A stretch of 12,653 nt of DNA. It comes from Verrucomicrobiota bacterium. Its GTDB lineage: Bacteria; Verrucomicrobiota; Kiritimatiellia; JAAZAB01. The notes under the pieces are model-generated. The model was not told where the DNA came from, did no database searches, and saw only the letters and a program-made list of their open reading frames with translations. The stretch spans positions 1 to 12,653 of the forward strand of contig JAHIMN010000279.1 of NCBI GenBank assembly GCA_018896395.1. Reading direction: 5' to 3'. The first letter of the stretch is position 1, and each line of letters begins with the position of its first letter. Made by a program: the position numbers and the translations under genes. Below are positions 6,150 to 12,653 of the stretch, in pieces.

Positions 6150-7847
6150 TTTGCTTCTCTTTTTGTTGCACTCCTTGGCCTGTTTATAATGACACTGCTC
6201 ACGGGCTGTGCCCCGGTACTGCGGAATGCCGGCGGTGTTCGGATCGTGGGCGATATCGTAACCGGCGATAAGGAACGCCACATCAAGATCACCACCCGCG
6301 ACCCGCAACTTATCCTCCAGATCGCCCGCACCGATCCCGACCAAGAGGTGCGCGCTGAAGCCGTCCGCCGCGTGAGCGCGCCCGCTGACCTGATGACTAT
6401 CGCCGATACGGACCCCGACCGGAAAGTTCGTGTGGTTGCCGCTTCCCGGTTACGGGACAAGGACGAGCTCCTGCGCCTCATCGCCACCAACACGGAGCCC
6501 CTGGCGCGCCTGGCCGCCCTGGAGTTGATCCGGGATCAGCCCACGCTGTTCAACGTCGCCATGGCCAACAGCGACCCCATGATCCGTAAAGCGGCCTTGG
6601 AACGGATTACCAGGAATGATCTGCTTTTTTCTATTGCCATGACCAATTCGGATTCGTTTGTGCGCATTTCCGCCGCCAGTCGGGTCACCGATCAGAAACG
6701 GCTGATCACGATCGCACGGACGAATTCCGATCCGCTTGTGCGCCGCTCCGCCATGCGCGACATTACCAGCCAGGCGGTACTGACCGAAATTGTCACCCAG
6801 GATCCGGACCGCGATATCCGCAAAACGGCCGTCGCCCTGATCACGCGCGCGGATGTGCTCGAACAGCTGGCCGTCGGTGACACCGACCCCGTTATCCGTT
6901 ACCTGGCCGTGCGCAAGGTGAATAATCCCGGAATTCTCCAGCGCATCGCCGTCACTGATCTTGATGTACTGGTCCGGAAAACAGTGGTGGAGCAGATTTC
7001 GGACGAAGAGCTGCTGACTTCCATCGCCGAGTTCGATCCGGATGCCGCAGTACGTTCCACGGCCATCCAGCGGTTAAAAGGGCCTGTCCTGGTCATGGTG
7101 CTGGCGACCGATCCCTCACCCGTTGCACGCCTGGCAGCCATCCAAAACGTCACCAATGCCGAAGTCCTGAAAGAAACCGTCCTGACCGACGACGACCCAG
7201 GAGTACGTCAAGCCGCGGCAACCCGTATTAACAACCGCCTGCTGATCGCGGCCGTTGCGCAGCTGGATACGAATGTCAACGTTCGCCTGGCAGCCATTGC
7301 CCGGCTTACGGACCAGGCCATCCTGGAAACTATTGTCCGGAATGATGTCCGCCAGGAGGTGCGTGCCGCCGCCGCCGCTAAAATGGTGAACCAGACAACG
7401 CTTAAGGACATCGCATTGGTCGACTCGCATCGCTCGGTCCGCCGGGCGGCCGTCGAACGCATTACGCATCAGGCAATCCTGGAGGAACTCGCGCGCAGTG
7501 CCAATCCCAATGTCCGTCTGTTGGCCGTGGCCAAACTGACCAACCAGCAGATTTTAAACGATATCGCCCGCAACGATCCGTTCCCGGCCGTGCGCAAGGC
7601 CGCGCTGGACCTGGTGGACACACCAGCCACGATTAAACTAATCGCTCGCGAAGACAGTGATCCATCTATCCGCAAAGCGGCAATCCAGAAGCTGACGAAT
7701 ACCGAAACGCTCGAGGCCATTGTCGCGTCCGATCCGGACCGGGATGTCAGCGGCGAAGCACGCGCGCGCCTGCAAGCCCTGAAGTTAAGCGGAGCGCATA
7801 CTTCAGGGCAAGCCTTTAAAACCAAGTCCACCCTTACCCAGCCCTAA
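6105..7847 (+). CDS. Lipoprotein built of about 19 HEAT/LRV-like repeats
   Basis: The 580-residue protein has a signal peptide with a lipobox (LLTGC, C35), so it should be lipid-anchored, then about 19 consecutive repeats of 26-27 residues with consensus L..IA..D.D..VR.AA..RI.....L, and a short polar tail. The pattern resembles HEAT/PBS-lyase repeats or the LRV (leucine-rich variant) repeat and forms a curved alpha-helical scaffold for protein binding. No catalytic domain is present. The start was chosen to give a signal peptide of normal length. In-frame ATGs at 6084 and 6030 (the latter overlapping the agmatinase stop) are alternatives, and no Shine-Dalgarno sequence decides between them. 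The first 15 or so residues (MLNIRHWTFDVGRST) are encoded by the right arm of element C. The partner is unknown. Confidence 0.85.
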   Translation: MLNIRHWTFDVGRSTFASLFVALLGLFIMTLLTGCAPVLRNAGGVRIVGDIVTGDKERHIKITTRDPQLILQIARTDPDQEVRAEAVRRVSAPADLMTIADTDPDRKVRVVAASRLRDKDELLRLIATNTEPLARLAALELIRDQPTLFNVAMANSDPMIRKAALERITRNDLLFSIAMTNSDSFVRISAASRVTDQKRLITIARTNSDPLVRRSAMRDITSQAVLTEIVTQDPDRDIRKTAVALITRADVLEQLAVGDTDPVIRYLAVRKVNNPGILQRIAVTDLDVLVRKTVVEQISDEELLTSIAEFDPDAAVRSTAIQRLKGPVLVMVLATDPSPVARLAAIQNVTNAEVLKETVLTDDDPGVRQAAATRINNRLLIAAVAQLDTNVNVRLAAIARLTDQAILETIVRNDVRQEVRAAAAAKMVNQTTLKDIALVDSHRSVRRAAVERITHQAILEELARSANPNVRLLAVAKLTNQQILNDIARNDPFPAVRKAALDLVDTPATIKLIAREDSDPSIRKAAIQKLTNTETLEAIVASDPDRDVSGEARARLQALKLSGAHTSGQAFKTKSTLTQP

Positions 7848-7864
7848 TCCGGCCAAGACCAAAA

Positions 7865-8090
7865 ATTCGAATGTCGAAATCCGAAACAAATTCTCCGCCT
7901 TGGGCGGATCCGCCTGTGGCGGAAAATAATCAAATAAAGCAAATTAAAAAAAGTTTCGGAAATTTCGGGTTTGCAGTGTTTTGATATTGTCCCGCCTTGC
8001 GGGATAAATTTCGGACTTGCCCCGCTTCGCGGGGTTTCGTGCTGCCTCCTACGCCGAAGCGGCTGCGAAGGCCGAGTCGAATTTCGGATT
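7865..8090. repeat. Heptad-arm element D (WTTCGAA type) with hairpin cluster
   Basis: The left arm (7865-7892) has units ATTCGAA, TGTCGAA, ATCCGAA, ACAAATT. Inverse units (TTCGGAA, ATTTCGG) lie at 7955-7968, with further TTTCGGA-type words near 8009 and 8083. The core consists of two tandem perfect hairpins with 3-nt loops: TCCGCC-TTG-GGCGGA and TCCGCC-TGT-GGCGGA (7894-7923). Three more follow: CCCGC-CTT-GCGGG (7991-8003), CCCCGC-TTC-GCGGGG (8020-8034, with GTTTCGT after) and GCCG-AAG-CGGC (8053-8063). The element fills the 324-bp gap between the lipoprotein and the FabZ fusion. No promoter could be picked out with confidence; a transcription-stop role is possible. Confidence 0.75.
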
Positions 8091-8171
8091 TATAAATTCA
8101 TCGTAAAAAGCGAGCATGTTATGAATGTAGACCCTGCTGCTTTGACCGGGACTGCTGCAACGGAGGTCATC

Positions 8172-9125
8172 ATGGATTACTACCGGTTGCAGTCGCTCCT
8201 GCCGCACCGGCCACCCCTGCTTATGCTCGACCGTGTCCGGCTGATTCCCGCCGAAAAGCGCGCGATCGGACTCAAGAACGTGACGATCAACGAGCCCTAT
8301 TTTCAGGGCCACTTTCCCGGCAATCCCGTTTTGCCGGGTGCGCTGATCCTGGAAGCCATGGTTCAGACCGGCGGCGCCGCCATTCGCCAGTTCATGGATA
8401 TTCCCAACGACGTCGTGTTCCTGCGCTCGCTGGACAACATCAAGTTCCGCAAGCCCGTTTTGCCGGGCGACCGCCTGATAACGGATGTCACCCTGGAGCG
8501 TTTCCGCCATGGTCTCGTGAAATTTCACGCGACCGCCACCGTGCGTGACCAGCAGGTCTGCCAAGCCAAGTTCATCCTGGGATTAAGCGCCAACGTGAGC
8601 GAACACATCCCGGACACCGAATTTGCTCCGCCCCTGGTCATGGACAACATCCCCATACAGACCGCGCCGATCAACAACATTAACGGGATCATGAATATCA
8701 TTCCCCACCGCTACCCTTTCATCCTGGTGGATGCCATCTATTTTGAGCGCGAAAACCGGATCGTCGGGCTTAAGAATGTTACGGGCAACGAGCCCTTTTT
8801 TAGCGGTCATTTTCCCAAACATCCGATCATGCCGGGCACGCTCCTGGTGGAGGCCATCGCCCAGGTGGGCGCCGTGTTCATTCTCGGCAAGCCGGAAAAC
8901 AAAGGCAAACTCGCCTATTTCATGGCTGTGGATATGGCCCGGTTTCGCCGGCCGGTCCGGCCGGGCGACCAACTCCTGATTGACGTTTTCCAGACGGTAT
9001 CGCGCCCGCGCGTCGGCAAGGCCCATGGGCGGATTTTTGTGGGTCATCACTTGGCGGCGGAAGCCCGTATTTCGTTCGTGCTCGTGGCCCGGCCATCGCC
9101 GGTGGACCGGCCCGCACCGGCATAA
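8172..9125 (+). CDS. Tandem FabZ-FabZ (3-hydroxyacyl-ACP dehydratase) fusion
   Basis: The 317-residue protein contains two FabZ-type hotdog domains in one chain, whereas ordinary FabZ is about 150 residues. FabZ dehydrates 3-hydroxyacyl-ACP to trans-2-enoyl-ACP in fatty acid elongation, working as a dimer of hotdogs. Domain 1 (about 1-140): LLPHRPPLLMLDRV, GHFPGNPVLPG (H47), ILEAMVQ (E61). Domain 2 (about 168-305): IIPHRYPFILVD, GHFPKHPIMPG (H213), LVEAIAQ (E227). The catalytic His and Glu are present in both, so neither is visibly dead. The ATG was chosen for the GGAGGT (8162-8167) five bases before it. ATG 8121 in the same frame lacks a good Shine-Dalgarno. No lpxC, lpxA or other fab gene is adjacent, so a role in bulk fatty acids, lipid A or a special acyl chain remains open. 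Confidence 0.92.
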   Translation: MDYYRLQSLLPHRPPLLMLDRVRLIPAEKRAIGLKNVTINEPYFQGHFPGNPVLPGALILEAMVQTGGAAIRQFMDIPNDVVFLRSLDNIKFRKPVLPGDRLITDVTLERFRHGLVKFHATATVRDQQVCQAKFILGLSANVSEHIPDTEFAPPLVMDNIPIQTAPINNINGIMNIIPHRYPFILVDAIYFERENRIVGLKNVTGNEPFFSGHFPKHPIMPGTLLVEAIAQVGAVFILGKPENKGKLAYFMAVDMARFRRPVRPGDQLLIDVFQTVSRPRVGKAHGRIFVGHHLAAEARISFVLVARPSPVDRPAPA

Positions 9126-9161
9126 AAAGTGAAATTAGGCCGCCACGGCGGAAACTATTAC

Positions 9162-9217
9162 TGTAGCCGTCGGACGTTAGGCCGACGTCCGCGCGAGCCT
9201 ATTGTCTCGCGGCTACA
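9162..9217. repeat. Compact inverted-repeat element with two inner hairpins (F)
   Basis: TGTAGCCG (9162-9169) is perfectly complementary to CGGCTACA (9210-9217). Inside, CGTCGG (9168-9173) pairs with CCGACG (9182-9187), and CGCGAG (9192-9197) pairs with CTCGCG (9206-9211). The two 8-nt loops (ACGTTAGG, CCTATTGT) are themselves largely complementary, so the whole can form one long hairpin or a three-way junction. It lies between the FabZ fusion and the LolA-like gene. No U-tract follows, so it is not a standard intrinsic terminator. Confidence 0.75.
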
Positions 9218-9235
9218 ACTTTGAAATTCCTATAC

Positions 9236-9259
9236 ATGAACACGGATAGACACGGATAT
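9236..9259 (+). repeat. Decamer-type repeat (CACGGATRRA), copy 2
   Basis: This segment matches 4912-4935 at 23 of 24 bases (the only change is A to G). It begins with the ATG used here as the start of the LolA-like gene, so two unrelated genes 4.3 kb apart share the same potential MNTDRH N terminus. Confidence 0.75.
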
Positions 9260-10117
9260 GCGGAGAGCTTTCTTTGCATGGCTCTCCTCGCGGCCGGCGC
9301 GATGCAGGGCGCCGGCGCGACAAATGCACCATTCGCGGCGGCGCCCGTGGCCTTCACGCGGGCCGCCGACGTGCTGGAACGGGTGCGGGCCAACCTGCCC
9401 AATGAGGCCATCCAGATCCGGGGCGAATTGCTGTGCGGCGCACGGCGCGGCAAACTGGACCGCGCATTTTATCTGGACGCTAATCTCCAGCTGGGCCAAT
9501 CTCCGGCCACGGCCTGCTATACCCTGCGCGACGCATTCGGCGCCACGGCAGAGCAGTTGACCATTGTCCGCCAGCCAAATGGCGTATGGCGCCGGGACTA
9601 CGCCAAGGGCCGGCCGCTCCAGGGCGCGCCGGCACCCTCAGGCGACAGCCTTATCGGCGGCAGTGACGTAACCTGGAACGATCTCAGCCTGGCCTTCCTC
9701 TGGTGGACGGACGGCGTCATTACGGGCCGCGAACTCTTCCTGGAGCGCGAGTGCCTGGTGTTGGAATTCATGCCGCCGCAGGCGCCGCGGCTGACCCGTG
9801 TCTGGATTGATGAAGCTCTGCTCGTGCTGATCAAGGTCGAGGAATATGATGACCAGCGGGTCATTCAACGGCGCATCGCCGTTCGCACATTCAAAAAAAT
9901 CGGCGACAACTGGATGATCAAGGATTTGGATATCCGCCGCTGGCCGGGTGAACACCGGACCCTGATCCGCCTGAATGAAGTATCTGCCGAAGCGGCAGAA
10001 ATCAGAGATCAGAGGTCAGCGGTCAGCGATCAGAGGTCAGAGGTCAGAGATCAGAATTCAGAAGTCAGCGACCAGAAATCAGCGGAACCAAAAGGCGGAA
10101 TTCAGGAGTCAGAATGA
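9236..10117 (+). CDS. Exported LolA-like (outer-membrane lipoprotein-sorting) protein
   Basis: The 293-residue protein has a probable signal peptide (hydrophobic FLCMALLAAGAMQGAGA at about 11-28) and a body resembling the LolA-like family: GSDVTWNDLSLAFLWWTDG, GRECLVLEFMPP, RVWIDEALLVLIKVEEYD, RTFKKIGDNWMIKDLDIR. LolA-fold proteins bind acyl chains in a half-barrel in the periplasm. Whether this member carries lipoproteins is not shown, and no lol genes are adjacent. The start is uncertain: the ATG lies in the decamer repeat, a TTG at 9221 is also in frame, and no clear Shine-Dalgarno is present. The last 35-40 residues have a 7-residue period (SDQRSEV-like) because they are encoded by the GARRTCA heptads of element E. 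The native C terminus probably ended near RLNEVSAEA. Confidence 0.75.
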   Translation: MNTDRHGYAESFLCMALLAAGAMQGAGATNAPFAAAPVAFTRAADVLERVRANLPNEAIQIRGELLCGARRGKLDRAFYLDANLQLGQSPATACYTLRDAFGATAEQLTIVRQPNGVWRRDYAKGRPLQGAPAPSGDSLIGGSDVTWNDLSLAFLWWTDGVITGRELFLERECLVLEFMPPQAPRLTRVWIDEALLVLIKVEEYDDQRVIQRRIAVRTFKKIGDNWMIKDLDIRRWPGEHRTLIRLNEVSAEAAEIRDQRSAVSDQRSEVRDQNSEVSDQKSAEPKGGIQESE

Positions 10118-10224
10118 GGACGAGATTTTTCGCCTCGGCGGATCTGCCTGTGGCACGAGAGGACTTGAGTCTATTCGCTTGCTGACCTCTGACCTCTGAC
10201 TTCTGACCTCTGACTTCTGACCTC
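9998..10224. repeat. Heptad-arm inverted-repeat element E (GARRTCA type)
   Basis: The left arm is twelve consecutive 7-bp units (9998-10081), mostly GAGGTCA, GAGATCA, GAAATCA or GCGGTCA. The right arm is six inverse units (10183-10224: TGACCTC or TGACTTC). The middle carries the shared hairpin core at 10137-10158, 20 of 22 bases identical to 1470-1491 in element A. The element occupies the junction between convergent genes: the LolA-like gene ends inside it and the pyk stop lies 7 bp beyond. The arms could pair as a long imperfect hairpin in transcripts from either side. Confidence 0.85.
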
Positions 10225-10230
10225 GCTCCT

Positions 10231-11616
10231 TTACTTCCCGATGTCGTGGATTTTCATAAAATAATCGGTCCCGCGCAGTTTGGTGGAACCGCTGATTATT
10301 ACGACGGTATCGCCCGCTTTCAGCGACCCTGACTTCAGCAGGACCGTTTCCAGAACGCCGAGGAACTCCGCCGAATTGCCCTGCCACGGAAGCGCCACGG
10401 GCGTGACGCCCCATACGAGACTCAAGCAACTGCGGGTATGCTCATCGGGCACGGCCGCAATCAACGGCACACGCGGCCGGCGCTGGGCCACCATCTGTGC
10501 CGTGTAGCCGGACACGGTAATGGCAACAATGGCGGCGGCGTGCAGTTCCTCCGCGGCTTCCACCGCGGCCGCCGCCAGAGCATGCGCGCGTGTCTTCCCG
10601 TGATAGACTTCCCGGCGCGGACTGGCCGCTTTTTCGGCTTCCGTAATAATTTCGCGCATCATGCGTACGGTTTCAACCGGGTATTTTCCAATGGCCGTCT
10701 CGCCCGAGAGCATTACGGTGTCCGTGCCATCCCATACGGCATTGGCTACATCCGAGGCTTCCGCACGCGTCGGCCGCGGATTATGGATCATGGACTCCAG
10801 CATCTGGGTCGCCGTAATGATCGTCTTGCCCTCGGCATTGGCGCGGCTGATAAATTGCTTCTGCAGGACCGGCACGCGCGCGGGCGGCACTTCCACACCC
10901 AGATCGCCGCGCGCCACCATGATCCCGTCCGCAATCGCCAAAATTTCCTCGAACCGTTCTACGGCGGCAGGTTTTTCGATCTTGGCAATCAGCCGCGGGC
11001 AGGGGCCGGTTGCCAGGGCCGCCCGGCGGGCCGTCTGCAGATCGTCGGCGCGCTGGACAAACGATATCGACACGTAATCAACCTGCGCCTTGACCGCCGC
11101 GGCCAGATCGACCAGATCTTTTTCAGTCACCGCCGGCAGACGCAGGTCGGTATCCGGCAAATTGATGCCCTTGCCCTGCAGAAGCAGTCCACCCACCTTG
11201 ACACGCACCTGGAACCCGTCGCCGACGGTGCCAAGCCCTTCCAACTCCAGGTTGCCGTCATCGAGGAGAATGCGCTGGCCCGGCCGGATATCCGCCAGGA
11301 TTTCGGGATGGGACACGGGCAGGTCCCGGCCCAGAATCAGCACGGCCTTTTCCGCCAGAGTCAGCCGACCGTCCGGCAACGGGCCCACCCGGAGTTTCGG
11401 ACCGCCCAAATCCACCACCACGGCCACGGGTGCGCCTTCCGCGGCGGCCGCGGAGCGCGCCGAACGAACCCAGCCATCCAGCTCCTCGGCGCACATATGG
11501 CTCATATTGATGCGGAACCCATCCACCCCCTCCCGGATCAGAGTTCGCATCATATCCGGGGTCGCGGAAGCCGGGCCGAGGGTTGCCAAAATCTTGGTTT
11601 CGCGGCGAGATAGCAT
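10231..11616 (-). CDS. pyk: Pyruvate kinase
   Basis: The 461-residue cytoplasmic enzyme catalyses phosphoenolpyruvate + ADP to pyruvate + ATP, the last step of glycolysis. Motifs in order: TKILATLGPAS, FRINMSH, DLGGPKLRVG, the B-domain segment ILLDDGN...GKGINLPDTDLRLPAVTEKD, VDYVSISFVQ, IAKIEKPAAVERFEEI, the active-site GIMVARGDLGVEVPP, and TATQMLESMIHNPRPTRAEASDVANAVWDGTDTVMLSGETAIGKYP. A C-terminal regulatory-type domain follows (from about residue 340). Length is normal. The ATG at 11616 was chosen for the AGAGGA upstream and the TLGPAS spacing; the frame is open 24 codons further, but that segment overlaps the promoter. NMSHM replaces the usual NFSHG. The gene is divergent from a LacI-type regulator. 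Confidence 0.97.
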   Translation of the reverse strand: MLSRRETKILATLGPASATPDMMRTLIREGVDGFRINMSHMCAEELDGWVRSARSAAAAEGAPVAVVVDLGGPKLRVGPLPDGRLTLAEKAVLILGRDLPVSHPEILADIRPGQRILLDDGNLELEGLGTVGDGFQVRVKVGGLLLQGKGINLPDTDLRLPAVTEKDLVDLAAAVKAQVDYVSISFVQRADDLQTARRAALATGPCPRLIAKIEKPAAVERFEEILAIADGIMVARGDLGVEVPPARVPVLQKQFISRANAEGKTIITATQMLESMIHNPRPTRAEASDVANAVWDGTDTVMLSGETAIGKYPVETVRMMREIITEAEKAASPRREVYHGKTRAHALAAAAVEAAEELHAAAIVAITVSGYTAQMVAQRRPRVPLIAAVPDEHTRSCLSLVWGVTPVALPWQGNSAEFLGVLETVLLKSGSLKAGDTVVIISGSTKLRGTDYFMKIHDIGK

Positions 11617-11644
11617 GAGTGTTTCCTCTCTGTAGTTGATCGTT

Positions 11645-11673
11645 AGCATAATTGAGGCATTAATTTTTTTCAA
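11645..11673 (-). promoter_or_regulatory. Probable sigma70-type promoter of pyk
   Basis: On the minus strand, TTGAAA (11673-11668) and TATGCT (11650-11645) are separated by 17 bp. Transcription would start near 11638, giving a leader of about 20 nt that contains the Shine-Dalgarno AGAGGA. The position also supports 11616 rather than 11688 as the pyk start. Confidence 0.6.
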
Positions 11674-11681
11674 TATAATTC

Positions 11682-11710
11682 TTGACAATAAACAATGGGT
11701 TGGTTATGTT
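11682..11710 (+). promoter_or_regulatory. Probable sigma70-type promoter of the LacI-type gene
   Basis: A perfect TTGACA (11682-11687) and TATGTT (11705-11710) are separated by 17 bp. The start would fall near 11717, inside the palindrome that follows, so a bound repressor would block it. Confidence 0.7.
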
Positions 11711-11711
11711 G

Positions 11712-11729
11712 TGAATAAACGATTATTCA
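11712..11729. promoter_or_regulatory. Likely LacI-family operator
   Basis: TGAATAAACGATTATTCA is palindromic at 16 of 18 positions with CG at the exact centre, the hallmark of LacI/GalR-family operators. It begins one base after the -10 box of the LacI-type gene, which fits autorepression. The pyk -35 box is about 40 bp away, so joint control of pyk is possible but not shown. Confidence 0.65.
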
Positions 11730-11742
11730 TTGGAGTTTTTAC

Positions 11743-12653
11743 GTGTATTCACAACCGCGCATCACGATCAAGAAATTGGCCGAGGAAATCGGACTTTCGG
11801 TCTGCACGATCAACAAGGCCTTGAATAACAAACCGCGTATCAGTCCGAAAACGCGGGATCTGGTGATAAAATCCGCCGCACGTTTCGGATACCGGCCCAA
11901 CACGCTGGCCAAGGCACTTGCCCGTCCGGTTCTCTCAATCGGTTTTGTGTATCCGGACGTCTGGCCAAGTCATACCGGCTTGCTCATTCGCGGCGCCCGT
12001 GAAAGTCTGGAGCGGCTCCGTGATCATCGTGTCAATTCCCTGTTGCGGCCTCTTCCGGCGGGAGATGAAAATTCATTCATATCCGTCATCAAAGACCTGG
12101 CCGGCAATCAAGTTTCCGGACTTATTATGTGTCTATTTGATTACACCACGGAATGTCTGAATAAGGCCTGGCAAATTCTTAACGAGGCCAAAATCCCGTT
12201 TGTTCTGCTTGGAAGCGATATTCCGGGTGGACCGCAAATTTGCTCCGTATGGCACGATTGCCACCGGTGCGGACGCATGGCGGCCGAGGTTCTTGATTGG
12301 ATGACGCCGAACTGCTCTGTCGCGGTTTTCATAGGCCGGAAAGGGTTGCTTGATCACGACTTAAAAATAGATGGATTTCAGAGTTGGTTGAATCAATCCC
12401 GGATAAAACTGGCCGGGATTGGAGAAACGCATGACGATCCCGTGAAAGGATTTCCGGTTGCGCGCGAGGTGTTTGAAAAACATCCTGATGTTTCCGGAAT
12501 CTATATCGGCACCGAGAACGCGTCCGGAATCTGCCGCTATCTGGGGGAAACAGGATTGGCGGGAAAGATCAAAGTGGTGGCAACGGGAGTATCCGACGAT
12601 GTTTTCCAGGGACTTCAACTTGGAGTGGTGCATTGCAGTATCAATCAGAATCA
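11743..12653 (+). CDS. LacI/GalR-family transcriptional regulator (3' end outside window)
   Basis: A GTG start with GGAG (11732-11735) seven bases upstream opens a frame of 303 codons that continues past the window end. Residues 6-55 are a LacI-type DNA-binding domain: RITIKKLAEEIGLSVCTINKALNNKP, then RISPKTRDLVIKSAARFGYRPNTLAKAL, including the hinge. The remainder looks like a periplasmic-binding-protein-like effector domain (SIGFVYPDVW, SGLIMCLFDY, IPFVLLGSDIP, DGFQSWL, GIYIGTENASGIC, KVVATGVSDD). Members usually bind a sugar or related metabolite. The ligand cannot be told here, and the effector domain is divergent, with several cysteines. The divergent pyk gene and the palindrome in its own promoter suggest autoregulation and possibly control of glycolysis. 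Confidence 0.9.
   Translation, partial: MYSQPRITIKKLAEEIGLSVCTINKALNNKPRISPKTRDLVIKSAARFGYRPNTLAKALARPVLSIGFVYPDVWPSHTGLLIRGARESLERLRDHRVNSLLRPLPAGDENSFISVIKDLAGNQVSGLIMCLFDYTTECLNKAWQILNEAKIPFVLLGSDIPGGPQICSVWHDCHRCGRMAAEVLDWMTPNCSVAVFIGRKGLLDHDLKIDGFQSWLNQSRIKLAGIGETHDDPVKGFPVAREVFEKHPDVSGIYIGTENASGICRYLGETGLAGKIKVVATGVSDDVFQGLQLGVVHCSINQN

Noticed and set aside
9162..9217. tRNA-like cloverleaf
   Set aside because: It is too short (56 nt), has only two inner arms, and lacks a T-loop and anticodon arm.
9258..9560. Alternative frame starting MRRAFFAWLSS as the true LolA-like N terminus, implying a frameshift
   Set aside because: It looks signal-like, but the frame with the LolA-like body already has a hydrophobic signal segment and stays open, so no frameshift is needed.
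9998..10224. CRISPR array
   Set aside because: The repeats are 7 bp, contiguous and without unique spacers; no cas genes are present.
10438..11613. A 391-codon open frame on the plus strand
   Set aside because: It is antisense to pyk, whose motifs are complete; composition is that of a shadow frame.

Overview
The window looks like chromosomal DNA of a Gram-negative bacterium of moderately high GC. Lipid-attached and exported proteins, a FabZ-type dehydratase and a LolA-like protein imply an outer membrane. The mixture of core-metabolism genes separated by short-period repeat elements resembles what I know from PVC-superphylum and Omnitrophota-like genomes (Kiritimatiellota, Lentisphaerota, Planctomycetota). 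That placement is inference; no phylogenetic marker gene is present to settle it.

Layout, left to right: the 3' end of an ankyrin-repeat gene (+); a PHP-family histidinol-phosphatase-like gene (+); a repeat element lying between convergent genes; a membrane-anchored M23 peptidase (-); a divergent promoter region with a structured leader; speA, arginine decarboxylase (+); a repeat element; speB, agmatinase (+); a repeat element; a HEAT/LRV-repeat lipoprotein (+); a repeat element; a tandem FabZ-FabZ fusion (+); a compact inverted repeat; a LolA-like exported protein (+); a repeat element lying between convergent genes; pyk, pyruvate kinase (-); and a divergent LacI-family regulator (+) cut by the window end.

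The clearest pathway is polyamine synthesis: SpeA makes agmatine from arginine and SpeB converts it to putrescine. The speA leader can form either two local hairpins or a competing perfect 10-bp helix just upstream of its ribosome binding site. That is a switch-like architecture. pyk and the LacI-type gene are divergent and each has a good sigma70-type promoter. An 18-bp CG-centred near-palindrome just downstream of the regulator's -10 box is a probable autoregulatory operator.

The most unusual content is a set of intergenic elements with arms built of 7-bp repeats, often in inverted orientation, flanking small GC-rich hairpins with 3-nt loops. Arm sequences differ between elements (TTCCAAA, TCAGAAA, CGYYCAA, WTTCGAA, GARRTCA types), but three elements share a nearly identical hairpin core, with one compensatory base change. 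A 24-bp decamer-type repeat occurs twice. These elements run into genes: the apparent N or C termini of SpeB, the repeat lipoprotein and the LolA-like protein are encoded by repeat sequence. No transposase or other mobilising gene is visible in the window.
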